Under the pieces are notes generated by a model. It was not told the DNA's origin. It saw only the letters and a list, made by a program, of their open reading frames with translations, and did not search any database. This document shows positions 56,331 through 64,000 of a stretch of 64,000 nt of DNA, piece by piece; position 1 is the stretch's first letter; the number at the start of each line of letters is the position of its first letter. This DNA comes from Neobacillus novalis NBRC 102450 (GTDB lineage Bacteria > Bacillota > Bacilli > Bacillales > Cytobacillaceae), in NCBI RefSeq assembly GCF_001591805.1, contig NZ_BCVP01000003.1:124001-188000 (forward strand). The letters are read 5' to 3'. The position numbers and the translations under genes were made by a program.

Positions 56331-59102
56331 TCAGCCGGTATTGCGTAATCCTGCGGATATGCCGCTAATTGTAAGCAATACTTCGGTAAGAAGTTCATCG
56401 TTTGGCACATCTTGTTTACGCAATTCTTTAATTAGCTCTACCTGTAAAAAGTTTAACGGGTCAACATACGGATTTCGGCGATACACGGATTCTTTGATAT
56501 TCGGAGTATGATCAAGTAATTCATTATCGCCTGTAATCTTAAGTAAAATAGCTTTTGTTTTTTCATACTCTTCAAGAATATTATTAAATATTCTTTCAGC
56601 GATTGCGGCATCCTCAACAAGTGTTAAATATTCTTTAGCAGTTGTTATATCTGCCTTCATTAATGCCATCTGAAGATTATCAATTGTCGATTGAAAGAAC
56701 GGCCACTTCACATACATTTGCTGCAGAAGCTGCAAATGTTGTTCCCCTTTCGATGCAAAACTGGCCAGTCCTGTACCAGCAGCATACCAAGCAGGAAGCA
56801 GCTGGCGGCTTTGTGTCCACGCAAATACCCATGGAATTGCTCTTAAGTCTTCAAATCGGCCGCGATTTTTCCGGCTCATCGGTCGTGAGCCAATGTTTAA
56901 GTCACCTAATTCCCTTAATGGGGTTGCTTCCGTAAAGTAGGTAAGGAAATCCGAGTCTCCAAACACTAGCGACTGGTATTTAGCCAACGCAACACTGGAA
57001 ATTTCCTCAATTGCCTTTTCCCAATCCGGTTCACGCAGCTGCCCATGTGCTCGTTCTTTAGAGACATGTGCTGCCGCCAGGAGCAAGGTTGATGTGGCCT
57101 GCTCCAAGCTGCGATAAGCGATATCCTCAAGCAAGTAACGGGAAGATAACACTTCGCCCTGTTCGGTAATTTTGACCCCATCTCCAATTGTTTCCGCTGG
57201 TTGGGATAAGATACTTTTGTTTAATGGACCGCCGCCGCGTCCCAATGAACCGCCCCGGCCATGGAAGAACTTCAAACCAATCTGATACCTCTTCGCCATT
57301 TCGTGAATTTCAATTTGCGCTTTATACAACTTCCAGTTAGCAGTTAACGTCCCGCCGTCTTTACTTCCGTCCGAATAACCAAGCATAATTTCCTGCTGAT
57401 CGCCCAGTACTTGTAAATGTTTGCGGTAAACCGGCATCTCGAAAAGAGTTTCCATGATTTTTGGACCCGCGCTTAAATCATCAATTGTTTCCAGTAATGG
57501 CGCAACATGTAAATGACTTTCCAATATTCCATCTGCATGGAGCCGATAGATGCCAGCTTCTTTTGCTAAAACGAGCACCTCTAACAGGTCGCTTGGCGAC
57601 TTTGTCATACTGACAAGATAAACGGAAATCGACCGTTTTCCGAATTCATCATGAGCCTTCTTTATCATTTGGAACACTTTAATCATTTCCTGTGTTTCCG
57701 CCGAGTAATCCTCATTTAACAATAGGAGCGGACGAGGGTCCAAGAGGATTTTTTGCAAAATCTCCATTTTTTCCTCTTCAGATAGCAGCGCATAATTATC
57801 AGAAATGCGGACTTTGCGCAGTATTTCTGTGATTGCTGCCTCATGCTCGCCGCTATGGTTGCGGATATCAAGCGTTGCTAAATGGAAGCCAAATAACTGT
57901 ACTTGACGAATCAGCTTTTGAATCGTTTTTAATTCATGGGCAGCCGGGTGATGTTGATTCAGACTTCTGTTAATGATGGATAAATCCTCTAATAATTCTT
58001 CGGCAGATTGATAGCCTAGGTCTGATTTTCCAACTTGTTTTACCCGTTCAATCATCACGGCAAAGGCACGGCGATAGACTTCTGTTTTTACTGGCCATTT
58101 TTTCTCTTCGCTTAAAAATAAATCCTCTTGGCTCTCAAGGTATGAAAGAAGCACCTCACTAACCTCAACCCTTGTTGTCGAATGGCTATATCGTTTCATT
58201 AAATCAACTAAAACATTTTTATATTTTTTTAGAACGAGCCTTCTTTGCCGTTCTAATGTTTCCCATGTCACATCATGGGTAACGTTGGGATTTCCATCAC
58301 GATCACCGCCAATCCATGAACCAAAACGAAGGAAATTAGGAACCTCCCACGAAGAGTGCGAATAATTTTTTTCAAGACAATTGGCTACTTCCTGATGAAT
58401 TTCCGGAAGCACATCAAAAAGGGTTTGGTCAAAATAATACAGTCCGTTGCGGACCTCGTCCAAAACGGTTGGCTTATGGTGCCGTAATTCATCCGTCTGC
58501 CAAAGAATAGTCACTTCATTAAACAAACTTTCTTCAAGCTTTTTTTGTTCTCTGTTCGTTAGTAAGGGATGGTCTAGATTTTTTAAAATAACAGCAATTC
58601 GCTGTTGTATTTCAAGAATGGAACGCTTTGTTGCCTCTGTGGGGTGAGCTGTAATGACTAATTCAAGAGACAATGTATGTAGGATATTTTGAATCCTATC
58701 TTCTTTAATATTGTTTTCTTTAAGTGCAACTACCGCACTCTCAATTGAGGCTGGCTGCACAACAGAATCGTCTTGTAGATGGTAATGTCTCCTCCTGCGA
58801 ATTCGGTGGTTCTGCTCTGCGGCGTTAATTAAATGGAAATACATTGAAAACGCTCGAATGACTTGTTTCCTCATAGGAGAACTTATGCCAGAAATTTCTT
58901 CTTTTAAGGCATCATAAATTTCTTGATCAAAATCAGCCCTTAGTGTTTTACACATCAGTCGTATTTTCTCGACCTTGTCAAATAGTTCTGAACCGCCATG
59001 ATTGACAAGGATTTCGCCGAGTATTTTTCCAAGTAATTTTACATCGCGACGCAACGGAAGACTGCTGTCATTCAATTTCAAATCTGCTGCCATATCTTTC
59101 AC
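56331..59102 (-). CDS. ppc: Phosphoenolpyruvate carboxylase
   Basis: The 923-residue protein has the catalytic motifs TAHPTEATKRSI, GYSDGSKDGG and FHGRGGSLGRGGGP. It carboxylates phosphoenolpyruvate to oxaloacetate, refilling the TCA cycle. Bacillus subtilis uses pyruvate carboxylase only; other bacilli carry ppc. It is monocistronic, and repeat copy B lies upstream of it. Confidence 0.97.
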   Translation of the reverse strand: MKDMAADLKLNDSSLPLRRDVKLLGKILGEILVNHGGSELFDKVEKIRLMCKTLRADFDQEIYDALKEEISGISSPMRKQVIRAFSMYFHLINAAEQNHRIRRRRHYHLQDDSVVQPASIESAVVALKENNIKEDRIQNILHTLSLELVITAHPTEATKRSILEIQQRIAVILKNLDHPLLTNREQKKLEESLFNEVTILWQTDELRHHKPTVLDEVRNGLYYFDQTLFDVLPEIHQEVANCLEKNYSHSSWEVPNFLRFGSWIGGDRDGNPNVTHDVTWETLERQRRLVLKKYKNVLVDLMKRYSHSTTRVEVSEVLLSYLESQEDLFLSEEKKWPVKTEVYRRAFAVMIERVKQVGKSDLGYQSAEELLEDLSIINRSLNQHHPAAHELKTIQKLIRQVQLFGFHLATLDIRNHSGEHEAAITEILRKVRISDNYALLSEEEKMEILQKILLDPRPLLLLNEDYSAETQEMIKVFQMIKKAHDEFGKRSISVYLVSMTKSPSDLLEVLVLAKEAGIYRLHADGILESHLHVAPLLETIDDLSAGPKIMETLFEMPVYRKHLQVLGDQQEIMLGYSDGSKDGGTLTANWKLYKAQIEIHEMAKRYQIGLKFFHGRGGSLGRGGGPLNKSILSQPAETIGDGVKITEQGEVLSSRYLLEDIAYRSLEQATSTLLLAAAHVSKERAHGQLREPDWEKAIEEISSVALAKYQSLVFGDSDFLTYFTEATPLRELGDLNIGSRPMSRKNRGRFEDLRAIPWVFAWTQSRQLLPAWYAAGTGLASFASKGEQHLQLLQQMYVKWPFFQSTIDNLQMALMKADITTAKEYLTLVEDAAIAERIFNNILEEYEKTKAILLKITGDNELLDHTPNIKESVYRRNPYVDPLNFLQVELIKELRKQDVPNDELLTEVLLTISGISAGLRNTG

Positions 59103-59210
59103 CTTCTCTTTATCAAAAGATTCGCTTAATTTTTAACTATTAATATAACATATCTTATGAAACATGTTCAATAGTTAACTTACTTTATCATTTTAGGATA
59201 AAGAAAACTA

Positions 59211-59286
59211 GCCTTTAGGCGGTTCATGAGGCATAGTTGCACTTATGCCTCATGGGAAAGTCTTACTTTCCTATCGGCCAAAAAAG
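59211..59286. repeat. Structured dispersed repeat, copy B
   Basis: This copy aligns with 13351-13426 over 76 bases without gaps and with 8 mismatches. The two inner hairpins are perfect here (ATGAGGCATA/TATGCCTCAT and GGAAAGT/ACTTTCC). Like copy A it follows the terminator of a minus-strand gene and has AGAAAACT just beyond its left edge (59202-59209). Confidence 0.75.
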
Positions 59287-59316
59287 AAAAACCTGCGCGT
59301 CCAGCAAGTTTTCATC
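59283..59316 (-). terminator. Terminator of the CoxG-like gene
   Basis: AAACCTGC pairs with GCAAGTTT with one mismatch. T residues follow on the minus strand, and the site borders repeat copy B. Confidence 0.65.
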
Positions 59317-59337
59317 TTACTTTTACTATCTGTCCCT

Positions 59338-59790
59338 TCATGTTCTTCTTTTAAATTCTTCTAACTTTGAAGAGATGGCTGCAGCCACTTCTTCTGTAGT
59401 TTTAGGAATTGCTGTTTTAAAAAGTGAGTTGGCTAGCGTCCCTAGGGTCCCGCTGGCATTGATGTCGATGAAGCCTGTTATCCGTGTTTTATTTTTGTTA
59501 ATTGCTTTTGCTTCAAAATACCCCTCACCAATATACTTTTCATTCGACCTTTTTAAATCAAAACTTACCCTAACTGGTTCATTCCACTCTTTAATATCAA
59601 TCAATAAACGAACCTTTTTTTTCATAATGCCGAGGCTGCTCTTAAACTCCCAAGTAATTTGACGCTCATTTAGTTTTTCATGATGAATATAACCAGGTAC
59701 AAGTGGTGCCCAATTATCTTCGTTCCTAACAAAGTTCCAGATTACTTCAATGGGGATATCTAATTCTAGATGTTGTAACTCGCTTGGCAT
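59338..59790 (-). CDS. SRPBCC (CoxG-like) lipid-binding-fold protein
   Basis: The start is placed at 59790 after AGAGGGA; the frame opens 13 codons earlier. The 150-residue protein fits the START/SRPBCC fold, with the CoxG-like N-terminus LDIPIEVIWNFVRNEDNWAPLVPG and a long C-terminal helix. CoxG proteins anchor CO dehydrogenase or bind hydrophobic ligands; no cox genes are near, so the role is unknown. Monocistronic. Confidence 0.8.
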   Translation of the reverse strand: MPSELQHLELDIPIEVIWNFVRNEDNWAPLVPGYIHHEKLNERQITWEFKSSLGIMKKKVRLLIDIKEWNEPVRVSFDLKRSNEKYIGEGYFEAKAINKNKTRITGFIDINASGTLGTLANSLFKTAIPKTTEEVAAAISSKLEEFKRRT

Positions 59791-59814
59791 TTGTATCCCT
59801 CTTCCGTTTTCGAT

Positions 59815-59848
59815 ATAAAAGACCCTCAATAGCTGAAGGTCTTTTAAT
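59815..59848 (-). terminator. Terminator of ycnKJI
   Basis: AAAAGACC pairs with GGTCTTTT about 35 bases after the ycnI stop. Confidence 0.75.
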
Positions 59849-59880
59849 AAGATATATGATAAATAATGTGATTATAGAAA

Positions 59881-60531
59881 TTATTTTTTACGGAAGGCAA
59901 GAACAAGTGCCACTAGTGAGAGTAATGCTGCTGCACCTGATAATATCAGAGGAAGAGAATCGGACGTTTCATCCTCTTTCTCAGCCTCAGTTGTTTGTGC
60001 CTTATCTGTTTTTTCAGCATGTTCCGTTGTCGCCGTATCATGATGGTCGCTTGATGTCGAAGTCACAATATCTGTAACCGAATGTGGAGAATCAGAACCT
60101 TCTTCGCCTGTCCACTCTACGATACTGCCATCTTTGTAATATTGAAATGCATCCCAGGAAGCTTTTGCTGCTTTATCAGGATTTTTTGCCACAAACACAA
60201 ATTGTTGGAATTGCCCTGGTAAAATCCCTTCTCCTGTTGCTTCAAATGTGAAGGTTTTTACTTTCCCAGCGGCATCCTTTTCAGAAGTATAAGTCCAGCC
60301 AGGAACCGGTTGATAAGACATTACCTCAACTCCCTCAGGTGCCTTTACTGTTACTTTCGTTGTAGCGATATCTTTTTCAACGGGAACCTTCAACGTGTAG
60401 GTTTCCCAGGCACCGGTTGCTGAGGTTTTCGGAGCAACCGTCACATGTGCACTAGCCATACTTGAAAAGAAAAACAAACTAATTACTGCTGGGATAAATA
60501 CTTTTGAAACCTTACCTATCATTTTTTTCAT
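59881..60531 (-). CDS. ycnI: YcnI, copper-binding DUF1775 protein
   Basis: The 216-residue exported protein has a signal peptide ending near ASA, then the DUF1775 domain starting with HVTV, whose histidine is the copper ligand in YcnI. A charged His/Asp/Glu linker and a C-terminal anchor (SLPLILSGAAALLSLVALVLAFRKK) follow. It is thought to deliver copper to YcnJ. Third gene of ycnKJI. Confidence 0.93.
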   Translation of the reverse strand: MKKMIGKVSKVFIPAVISLFFFSSMASAHVTVAPKTSATGAWETYTLKVPVEKDIATTKVTVKAPEGVEVMSYQPVPGWTYTSEKDAAGKVKTFTFEATGEGILPGQFQQFVFVAKNPDKAAKASWDAFQYYKDGSIVEWTGEEGSDSPHSVTDIVTSTSSDHHDTATTEHAEKTDKAQTTEAEKEDETSDSLPLILSGAAALLSLVALVLAFRKK

Positions 60532-60555
60532 TTCTATTCTCCTCGAATGTTTTTT

Positions 60556-62205
60556 TTATTGACTTCCCACCAAACAGCGGAAATCGGTATCAATGCTCTC
60601 CAATGAATTTGTTAGAACGTGAACATGAATGTTCCAATCACCAGCCATGCTGAAATGCAAACCTTGTACTTTGTATTTGCCTTCAGCAACTTTTTTTAAA
60701 TCAACCGTTTCTTCCCCCATGTCCATATCAAGCATCGTAAAGGTTAAGTGAATTTGCTCAACGTCCTTGATGGCCCGTCCTTGACGGTCTTTTAAGGAAA
60801 CCTCAAATAAATTTTCACCAGCAATATTAGGGGTTGCCCTTAATGTCACTTGATTACCATTATTCAGCGTTTTTGTTTCTTTAAATGGCCCGGGGGATTG
60901 CATCGCTGTTGGTAAATTGGTTAAAACGACGGAAAGAACAAGGATAACCAAACCAACAGAAAGTTCACCCCATAATGATACTTTCAGCCCTTTATTCTTA
61001 TCCCTTTTTCCTTTTATAAAATTCACTGCTGCAAGGATAAGCATCAATAGAAACAAAATAACTTTACTAGATAAAACCTTTCCATAGTCCGTTTGAATAA
61101 GGGTTGAAGCATTTGGAACATGGAGCAGGCTGCCAAAAACCCCCGTCAAGGTTAACAGAAGAACTAGGATGATTCCCCATTTGGAGAATCTTTTTATCAT
61201 TAGGAAATAATATTCTTTTGTTTCCGTGTTCTTTCGCAATGCCAGTAAGGCCACAAAGCCGATTAAACTTCCTACCCAAACGGACGCAGCTAGTAAATGG
61301 AAAAAGTCCATCGATATCGATAGCAGCGGATTGGTTTGTGTGGCAGCATGACTTGTTAACGCCTTTGTTAACAGTAACCCTGCCCCTAAACAAAAGCAGA
61401 CCCACAAAATAATTCGTTTAGTAGCTTCTGCCATCCAGATAAATGACGTTATTAAACCAAGCGTTAGAAGGATTGCTGCTTGAAAAATCCAAGTTTGACC
61501 AAAGGTTGTGTTCACGATGATATTTTCTAAGAATTGAATACTAAGCACTTCATTCCAAGGTAAACCAGATTCTATTGTTGCTTCTAATGGTAGGCTTAAC
61601 AAAATACTGAGAAAAAGTGCGACGAAGCTCGTAATGATGCCCTCAAGGAATGTTTTATTAACTAATCTGTTATCATGGATCGCTTTTGGCACTATTAACA
61701 TGTAAAAAAACAAGAGCCCGAGATAGCAAGCGTTACTTATGTATTGCAGCCAACGAATAATGATAAGGTCTGCCTTAGGTGTATAGCCTGTCGTTTCATT
61801 CAGTCCAACATTGGAATCTTTGCCTTCAGTACCAATTTGAAAACCAATCACTCCCTGAACAGGATGGCCGTCACTTGAAACAGCCTTCCACTTGATTCGA
61901 TAGGTTCCATCTGGAAGATTCGGCTTTAATCCGCTCTTTAGGATTGCAGGTTGACTGGGATCAACCCCGCCATTTTCTTTATCTACTCGATTTCCTTGTG
62001 AATCAAACACCTTGATTGAATTAAAAGCTGGCTGAATCGTTTCATTAAATTGAATCATTACCTCGCTAGGTGCTTTTTCAAGAATCTCATCTTCTAATGG
62101 TGTCGATTTTTTAATATACGCGTGTGCAGAAAAAATAGTCGGGAATAAAAATAGAAAAAGAGAAATGATCATAATGAATGTACCGAATTTTATTTTTAAA
62201 TTCAA
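60556..62205 (-). CDS. ycnJ: YcnJ, CopC-CopD copper importer
   Basis: The 549-residue protein has a signal segment, a CopC domain beginning HAYIKKSTP (the first His being a copper ligand), eight or so membrane segments of CopD, and an extra C-terminal domain with DMDMGEE and HVHV. It takes up copper under limitation in Bacillus subtilis. It lies 14 bases after ycnK, and ycnI follows 24 bases on. Confidence 0.94.
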   Translation of the reverse strand: MNLKIKFGTFIMIISLFLFLFPTIFSAHAYIKKSTPLEDEILEKAPSEVMIQFNETIQPAFNSIKVFDSQGNRVDKENGGVDPSQPAILKSGLKPNLPDGTYRIKWKAVSSDGHPVQGVIGFQIGTEGKDSNVGLNETTGYTPKADLIIIRWLQYISNACYLGLLFFYMLIVPKAIHDNRLVNKTFLEGIITSFVALFLSILLSLPLEATIESGLPWNEVLSIQFLENIIVNTTFGQTWIFQAAILLTLGLITSFIWMAEATKRIILWVCFCLGAGLLLTKALTSHAATQTNPLLSISMDFFHLLAASVWVGSLIGFVALLALRKNTETKEYYFLMIKRFSKWGIILVLLLTLTGVFGSLLHVPNASTLIQTDYGKVLSSKVILFLLMLILAAVNFIKGKRDKNKGLKVSLWGELSVGLVILVLSVVLTNLPTAMQSPGPFKETKTLNNGNQVTLRATPNIAGENLFEVSLKDRQGRAIKDVEQIHLTFTMLDMDMGEETVDLKKVAEGKYKVQGLHFSMAGDWNIHVHVLTNSLESIDTDFRCLVGSQ

Positions 62206-62219
62206 TCTATCAATCCCCT

Positions 62220-62807
62220 TTAATTTAGGCGTTCATGATTACAAGAACAGCCCTTGCTGCCATTCATACGTTTTTCAATTTCTACGATTGCCTCATCAAA
62301 ACGTAAAATAATGCCGCCAAATCCCCTTTGAAATTGTTCCGTTTGTTTAAGAGATCCAAATGTTAATACTTGTGGCTGGCAACAATTCAAGTTAAAATCA
62401 GTATCCATTAAGTAATAGGCCATTTTTGCACTAATCGTTGAATTCTGAAGGAAATCACGGCAAATAATTTGCGAAACATCCTTTTCAATATTCTTGTATC
62501 TTAGTAACCCGCAATGAGGGCAGCATAGCTGCTCGACTCTTGAATCATTGGTAATAATTTGAATCGGGTGACGGTTATGTAATTCCTTCAAACAATAACT
62601 GCAGACATTCGAAGGAGAATTCACGATAGGTGCTAAAGAAATTCCGCCGGAAGTTTTGCTAATCATATTTTCTTCTAATAATGGCTTTATATCTCGATAC
62701 ACCGTCATTTCAGATACTTGTAGTCGAGTGCTAATTTCTGAAATTGCTAATGAACCTTCTTTATCCAACCATTTTATAATTTGCTGCCTTCGTTCAATCG
62801 GTAACAT
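62220..62807 (-). CDS. ycnK: YcnK, DeoR-type copper-responsive regulator
   Basis: The 195-residue protein has an N-terminal DeoR winged helix (SEISTRLQVSEMTVYRDIKPLL) and a C-terminal NosL-like copper domain with CSYC, CCPHCG and CSCNH cysteines and a MDTDF-type stretch. It represses ycnKJI when copper is high. The first gene of the operon, with a good GGGGAT-type ribosome site. Confidence 0.93.
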   Translation of the reverse strand: MLPIERRQQIIKWLDKEGSLAISEISTRLQVSEMTVYRDIKPLLEENMISKTSGGISLAPIVNSPSNVCSYCLKELHNRHPIQIITNDSRVEQLCCPHCGLLRYKNIEKDVSQIICRDFLQNSTISAKMAYYLMDTDFNLNCCQPQVLTFGSLKQTEQFQRGFGGIILRFDEAIVEIEKRMNGSKGCSCNHERLN

Positions 62808-62981
62808 TTTTATCCCCTTTCTCTCTAAATTACTCCCCCTTTGTTTTTAGTTTAATCAACATTATTAACATACACAATATGAAAACATGAGTATTTTGTG
62901 AATTTTTGATGAACAATCACATTTTCAAACATTAAATAACAGTTTTCTATTATCATTTACCATTTTATAACTTTTTAAACG

Positions 62982-63029
62982 AATAAAGAGAAAGACGGCG
63001 CCTATAAGACACCGTTTTTCTCTTTATTT
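62982..63029 (-). terminator. Terminator of the sugar-binding protein gene
   Basis: Long imperfect stem AATAAAGAGAAA/TTTCTCTTTATT with an inner ACGG/CCGT arm. It overlaps the stop codon. Confidence 0.8.
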
Positions 63030-64000
63030 CTTGACTTTATCTAGAGCGCGCTGGGCCTCTTTTTGTGCCTCTTTCAATGCCTTTTCAGCGGAAATCCCTT
63101 CGATTTCTACTTTGTCCGCAGCCTTTACGAGGGCATCGTATATTTTTCCGCCTGTAGGGTCAACAAACGGCGGAGTTGCCATCTGTGCCTGCAGGAGCGG
63201 TACTTTAATTTGCGGATTCTTTTCAGCAAATTCTTTATATGCTGGAACTTCCTCTGCAGACTTTCTCACTGGAATATACCCGGAATTAATGGACCAGTCG
63301 GCCATGTTTTCGGCATTAGTGAAAAACTTCAACCATTTAAATGCTGCCTTCTTTTCTTTTTCTGAAGCTAGGGCCGGAATGGCTCCCAAATGTGCCGCCG
63401 CGTGCGGGGCTGCCTGTTTTCCTTCCCAGCTTGGCTGTGGTGTTGCCGCAAGGATGGAGAAGTCTAAATCTCCCTGGTCGCCACTAGATCCAGTATAACC
63501 GGCAGCGCGACCTTGGATAACGTCATCAATCGTTTTGTACCAATATTCCCAGCCCTGGCCATCGTGGTGAATCGCCATTGTTTTATCATCATGAATTCCT
63601 TTTCTGAAGTATTCCCATGAATCAATCCATTCTGGAGAATCAATTAACACTTTCTTACCATCTTCGCTTAAATATTTCGCCCCATTACTAAGCGCGGCAT
63701 CAATCAGATTATCTGGTCCCCACATTGGCTCCCATCCATAAACATCTGTCTTGCCTCCATTATTCTTTGTTAACTGTTTTGCTGCTTCCGCAAGCGATTC
63801 CCATGTTTTCAGCTTATCCTCTGAAATGCCTGCTTGTTCGAACATATCCTTTCGGTAATAAAGTACTTGTGTGGTTCCGTAAAGTGGCAATGCGTACTGT
63901 TCACCATTAATCGTTCCCTGCTGATAAAAAGCATCAATAAAATCATCTGGTTTGAAATCGGCATCGTCTTTGATGTATTCTGTCATCGAAGCTAAAGTTC
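63024..64000 (-). CDS. ABC sugar-binding lipoprotein, N-terminus outside the window
   Basis: The frame remains open to the window edge, so the ATG at 63986 is internal and the signal peptide and first part are missing. About 325 residues are visible, with solute-binding protein family 1 features: ALPLYGTTQVLYYRKDMFEQAG, GWEPMWGP, AAFKWLKFFTNAENMADWS. It should bind a sugar or oligosaccharide outside the membrane for an ABC importer. No permease follows; a terminator comes next, so it is the last gene of its operon. Confidence 0.88.
   Translation of the reverse strand, partial: TLASMTEYIKDDADFKPDDFIDAFYQQGTINGEQYALPLYGTTQVLYYRKDMFEQAGISEDKLKTWESLAEAAKQLTKNNGGKTDVYGWEPMWGPDNLIDAALSNGAKYLSEDGKKVLIDSPEWIDSWEYFRKGIHDDKTMAIHHDGQGWEYWYKTIDDVIQGRAAGYTGSSGDQGDLDFSILAATPQPSWEGKQAAPHAAAHLGAIPALASEKEKKAAFKWLKFFTNAENMADWSINSGYIPVRKSAEEVPAYKEFAEKNPQIKVPLLQAQMATPPFVDPTGGKIYDALVKAADKVEIEGISAEKALKEAQKEAQRALDKVKK

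Noticed and set aside
1..64000. CRISPR arrays, tRNA/rRNA genes, insertion sequences, prophage
   Set aside because: No regularly spaced repeats, tRNA-like cloverleaf with conserved T-loop, transposase motifs or phage structural genes were seen on reading both strands; a tRNAscan or ISfinder run was not possible.

Overview
The window is chromosomal DNA of a low-GC, endospore-forming member of the Bacillaceae, most like the Bacillus/Neobacillus/Priestia group. Evidence for this is an alpha/beta SASP, two YjcZ-type small proteins, sigI-rsgI, CtsR boxes at clpE, S-box riboswitches on mtn genes, ycnKJI, ykvS/ykvI/ykvA relatives and a class IV (phaR/phaC) polyhydroxyalkanoate locus. AGGAGG-type ribosome sites and U-tailed hairpins delimit almost every unit. 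I saw no rRNA, tRNA, CRISPR, transposase or prophage gene.

Layout. 1-9 kb: end of a DUF58-moxR operon, small ykv-type genes, a CPBP protease, ykvI, clpE under tandem CtsR boxes, an M3 oligopeptidase and a MarR regulator. 9-17 kb: a membrane histidine kinase, a fosmidomycin-resistance-type MFS pump, a hemerythrin with an Fnr-like site, then fixABCX, a bifurcating ETF complex with a cre-like site. 17-25 kb: a Spo0E-like phosphatase and the methionine salvage genes mtnE, mtnWXBD and divergent mtnK with two SAM riboswitches, then a KinE-like kinase. mtnA is not here. 25-32 kb: a two-gene 2-oxoacid:ferredoxin oxidoreductase and lutABC for lactate oxidation. 32-39 kb: a B12-binding radical SAM protein, small spore-type genes, sigI-rsgI and prfC. 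39-47 kb: an extra FtsH-like protease, YkvA, two YjcZ proteins, a LuxR regulator beside a DUF6230/DUF6114-type exported-protein island, and a CwlO-like endopeptidase. 47-56 kb: the PHA locus (phaQ-phaP, an alpha/beta hydrolase, phaC, phaR, an unknown helical protein, an acyl-CoA ligase) followed by adhE. 56-64 kb: ppc, a CoxG-like protein, the copper genes ycnKJI and a truncated sugar-binding lipoprotein.

How it fits together: several blocks concern reductant and carbon balance (FixABCX, 2-oxoacid:ferredoxin oxidoreductase, LutABC, AdhE, Ppc, PHA), which suggests a facultative metabolism with ferredoxin-linked steps and carbon storage. Two sporulation-type kinases and a Spo0E-type phosphatase point to phosphorelay inputs.

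The most interesting unexplained items are a roughly 76-base structured repeat present twice (13.35 kb and 59.21 kb), the LuxR plus DUF6230/DUF6114 island with a palindromic operator candidate and an apparent frameshift, the remodelled PHA locus, and an S-box with a much enlarged P3 arm. Family assignments rest on motif recognition by eye; no database search was run.
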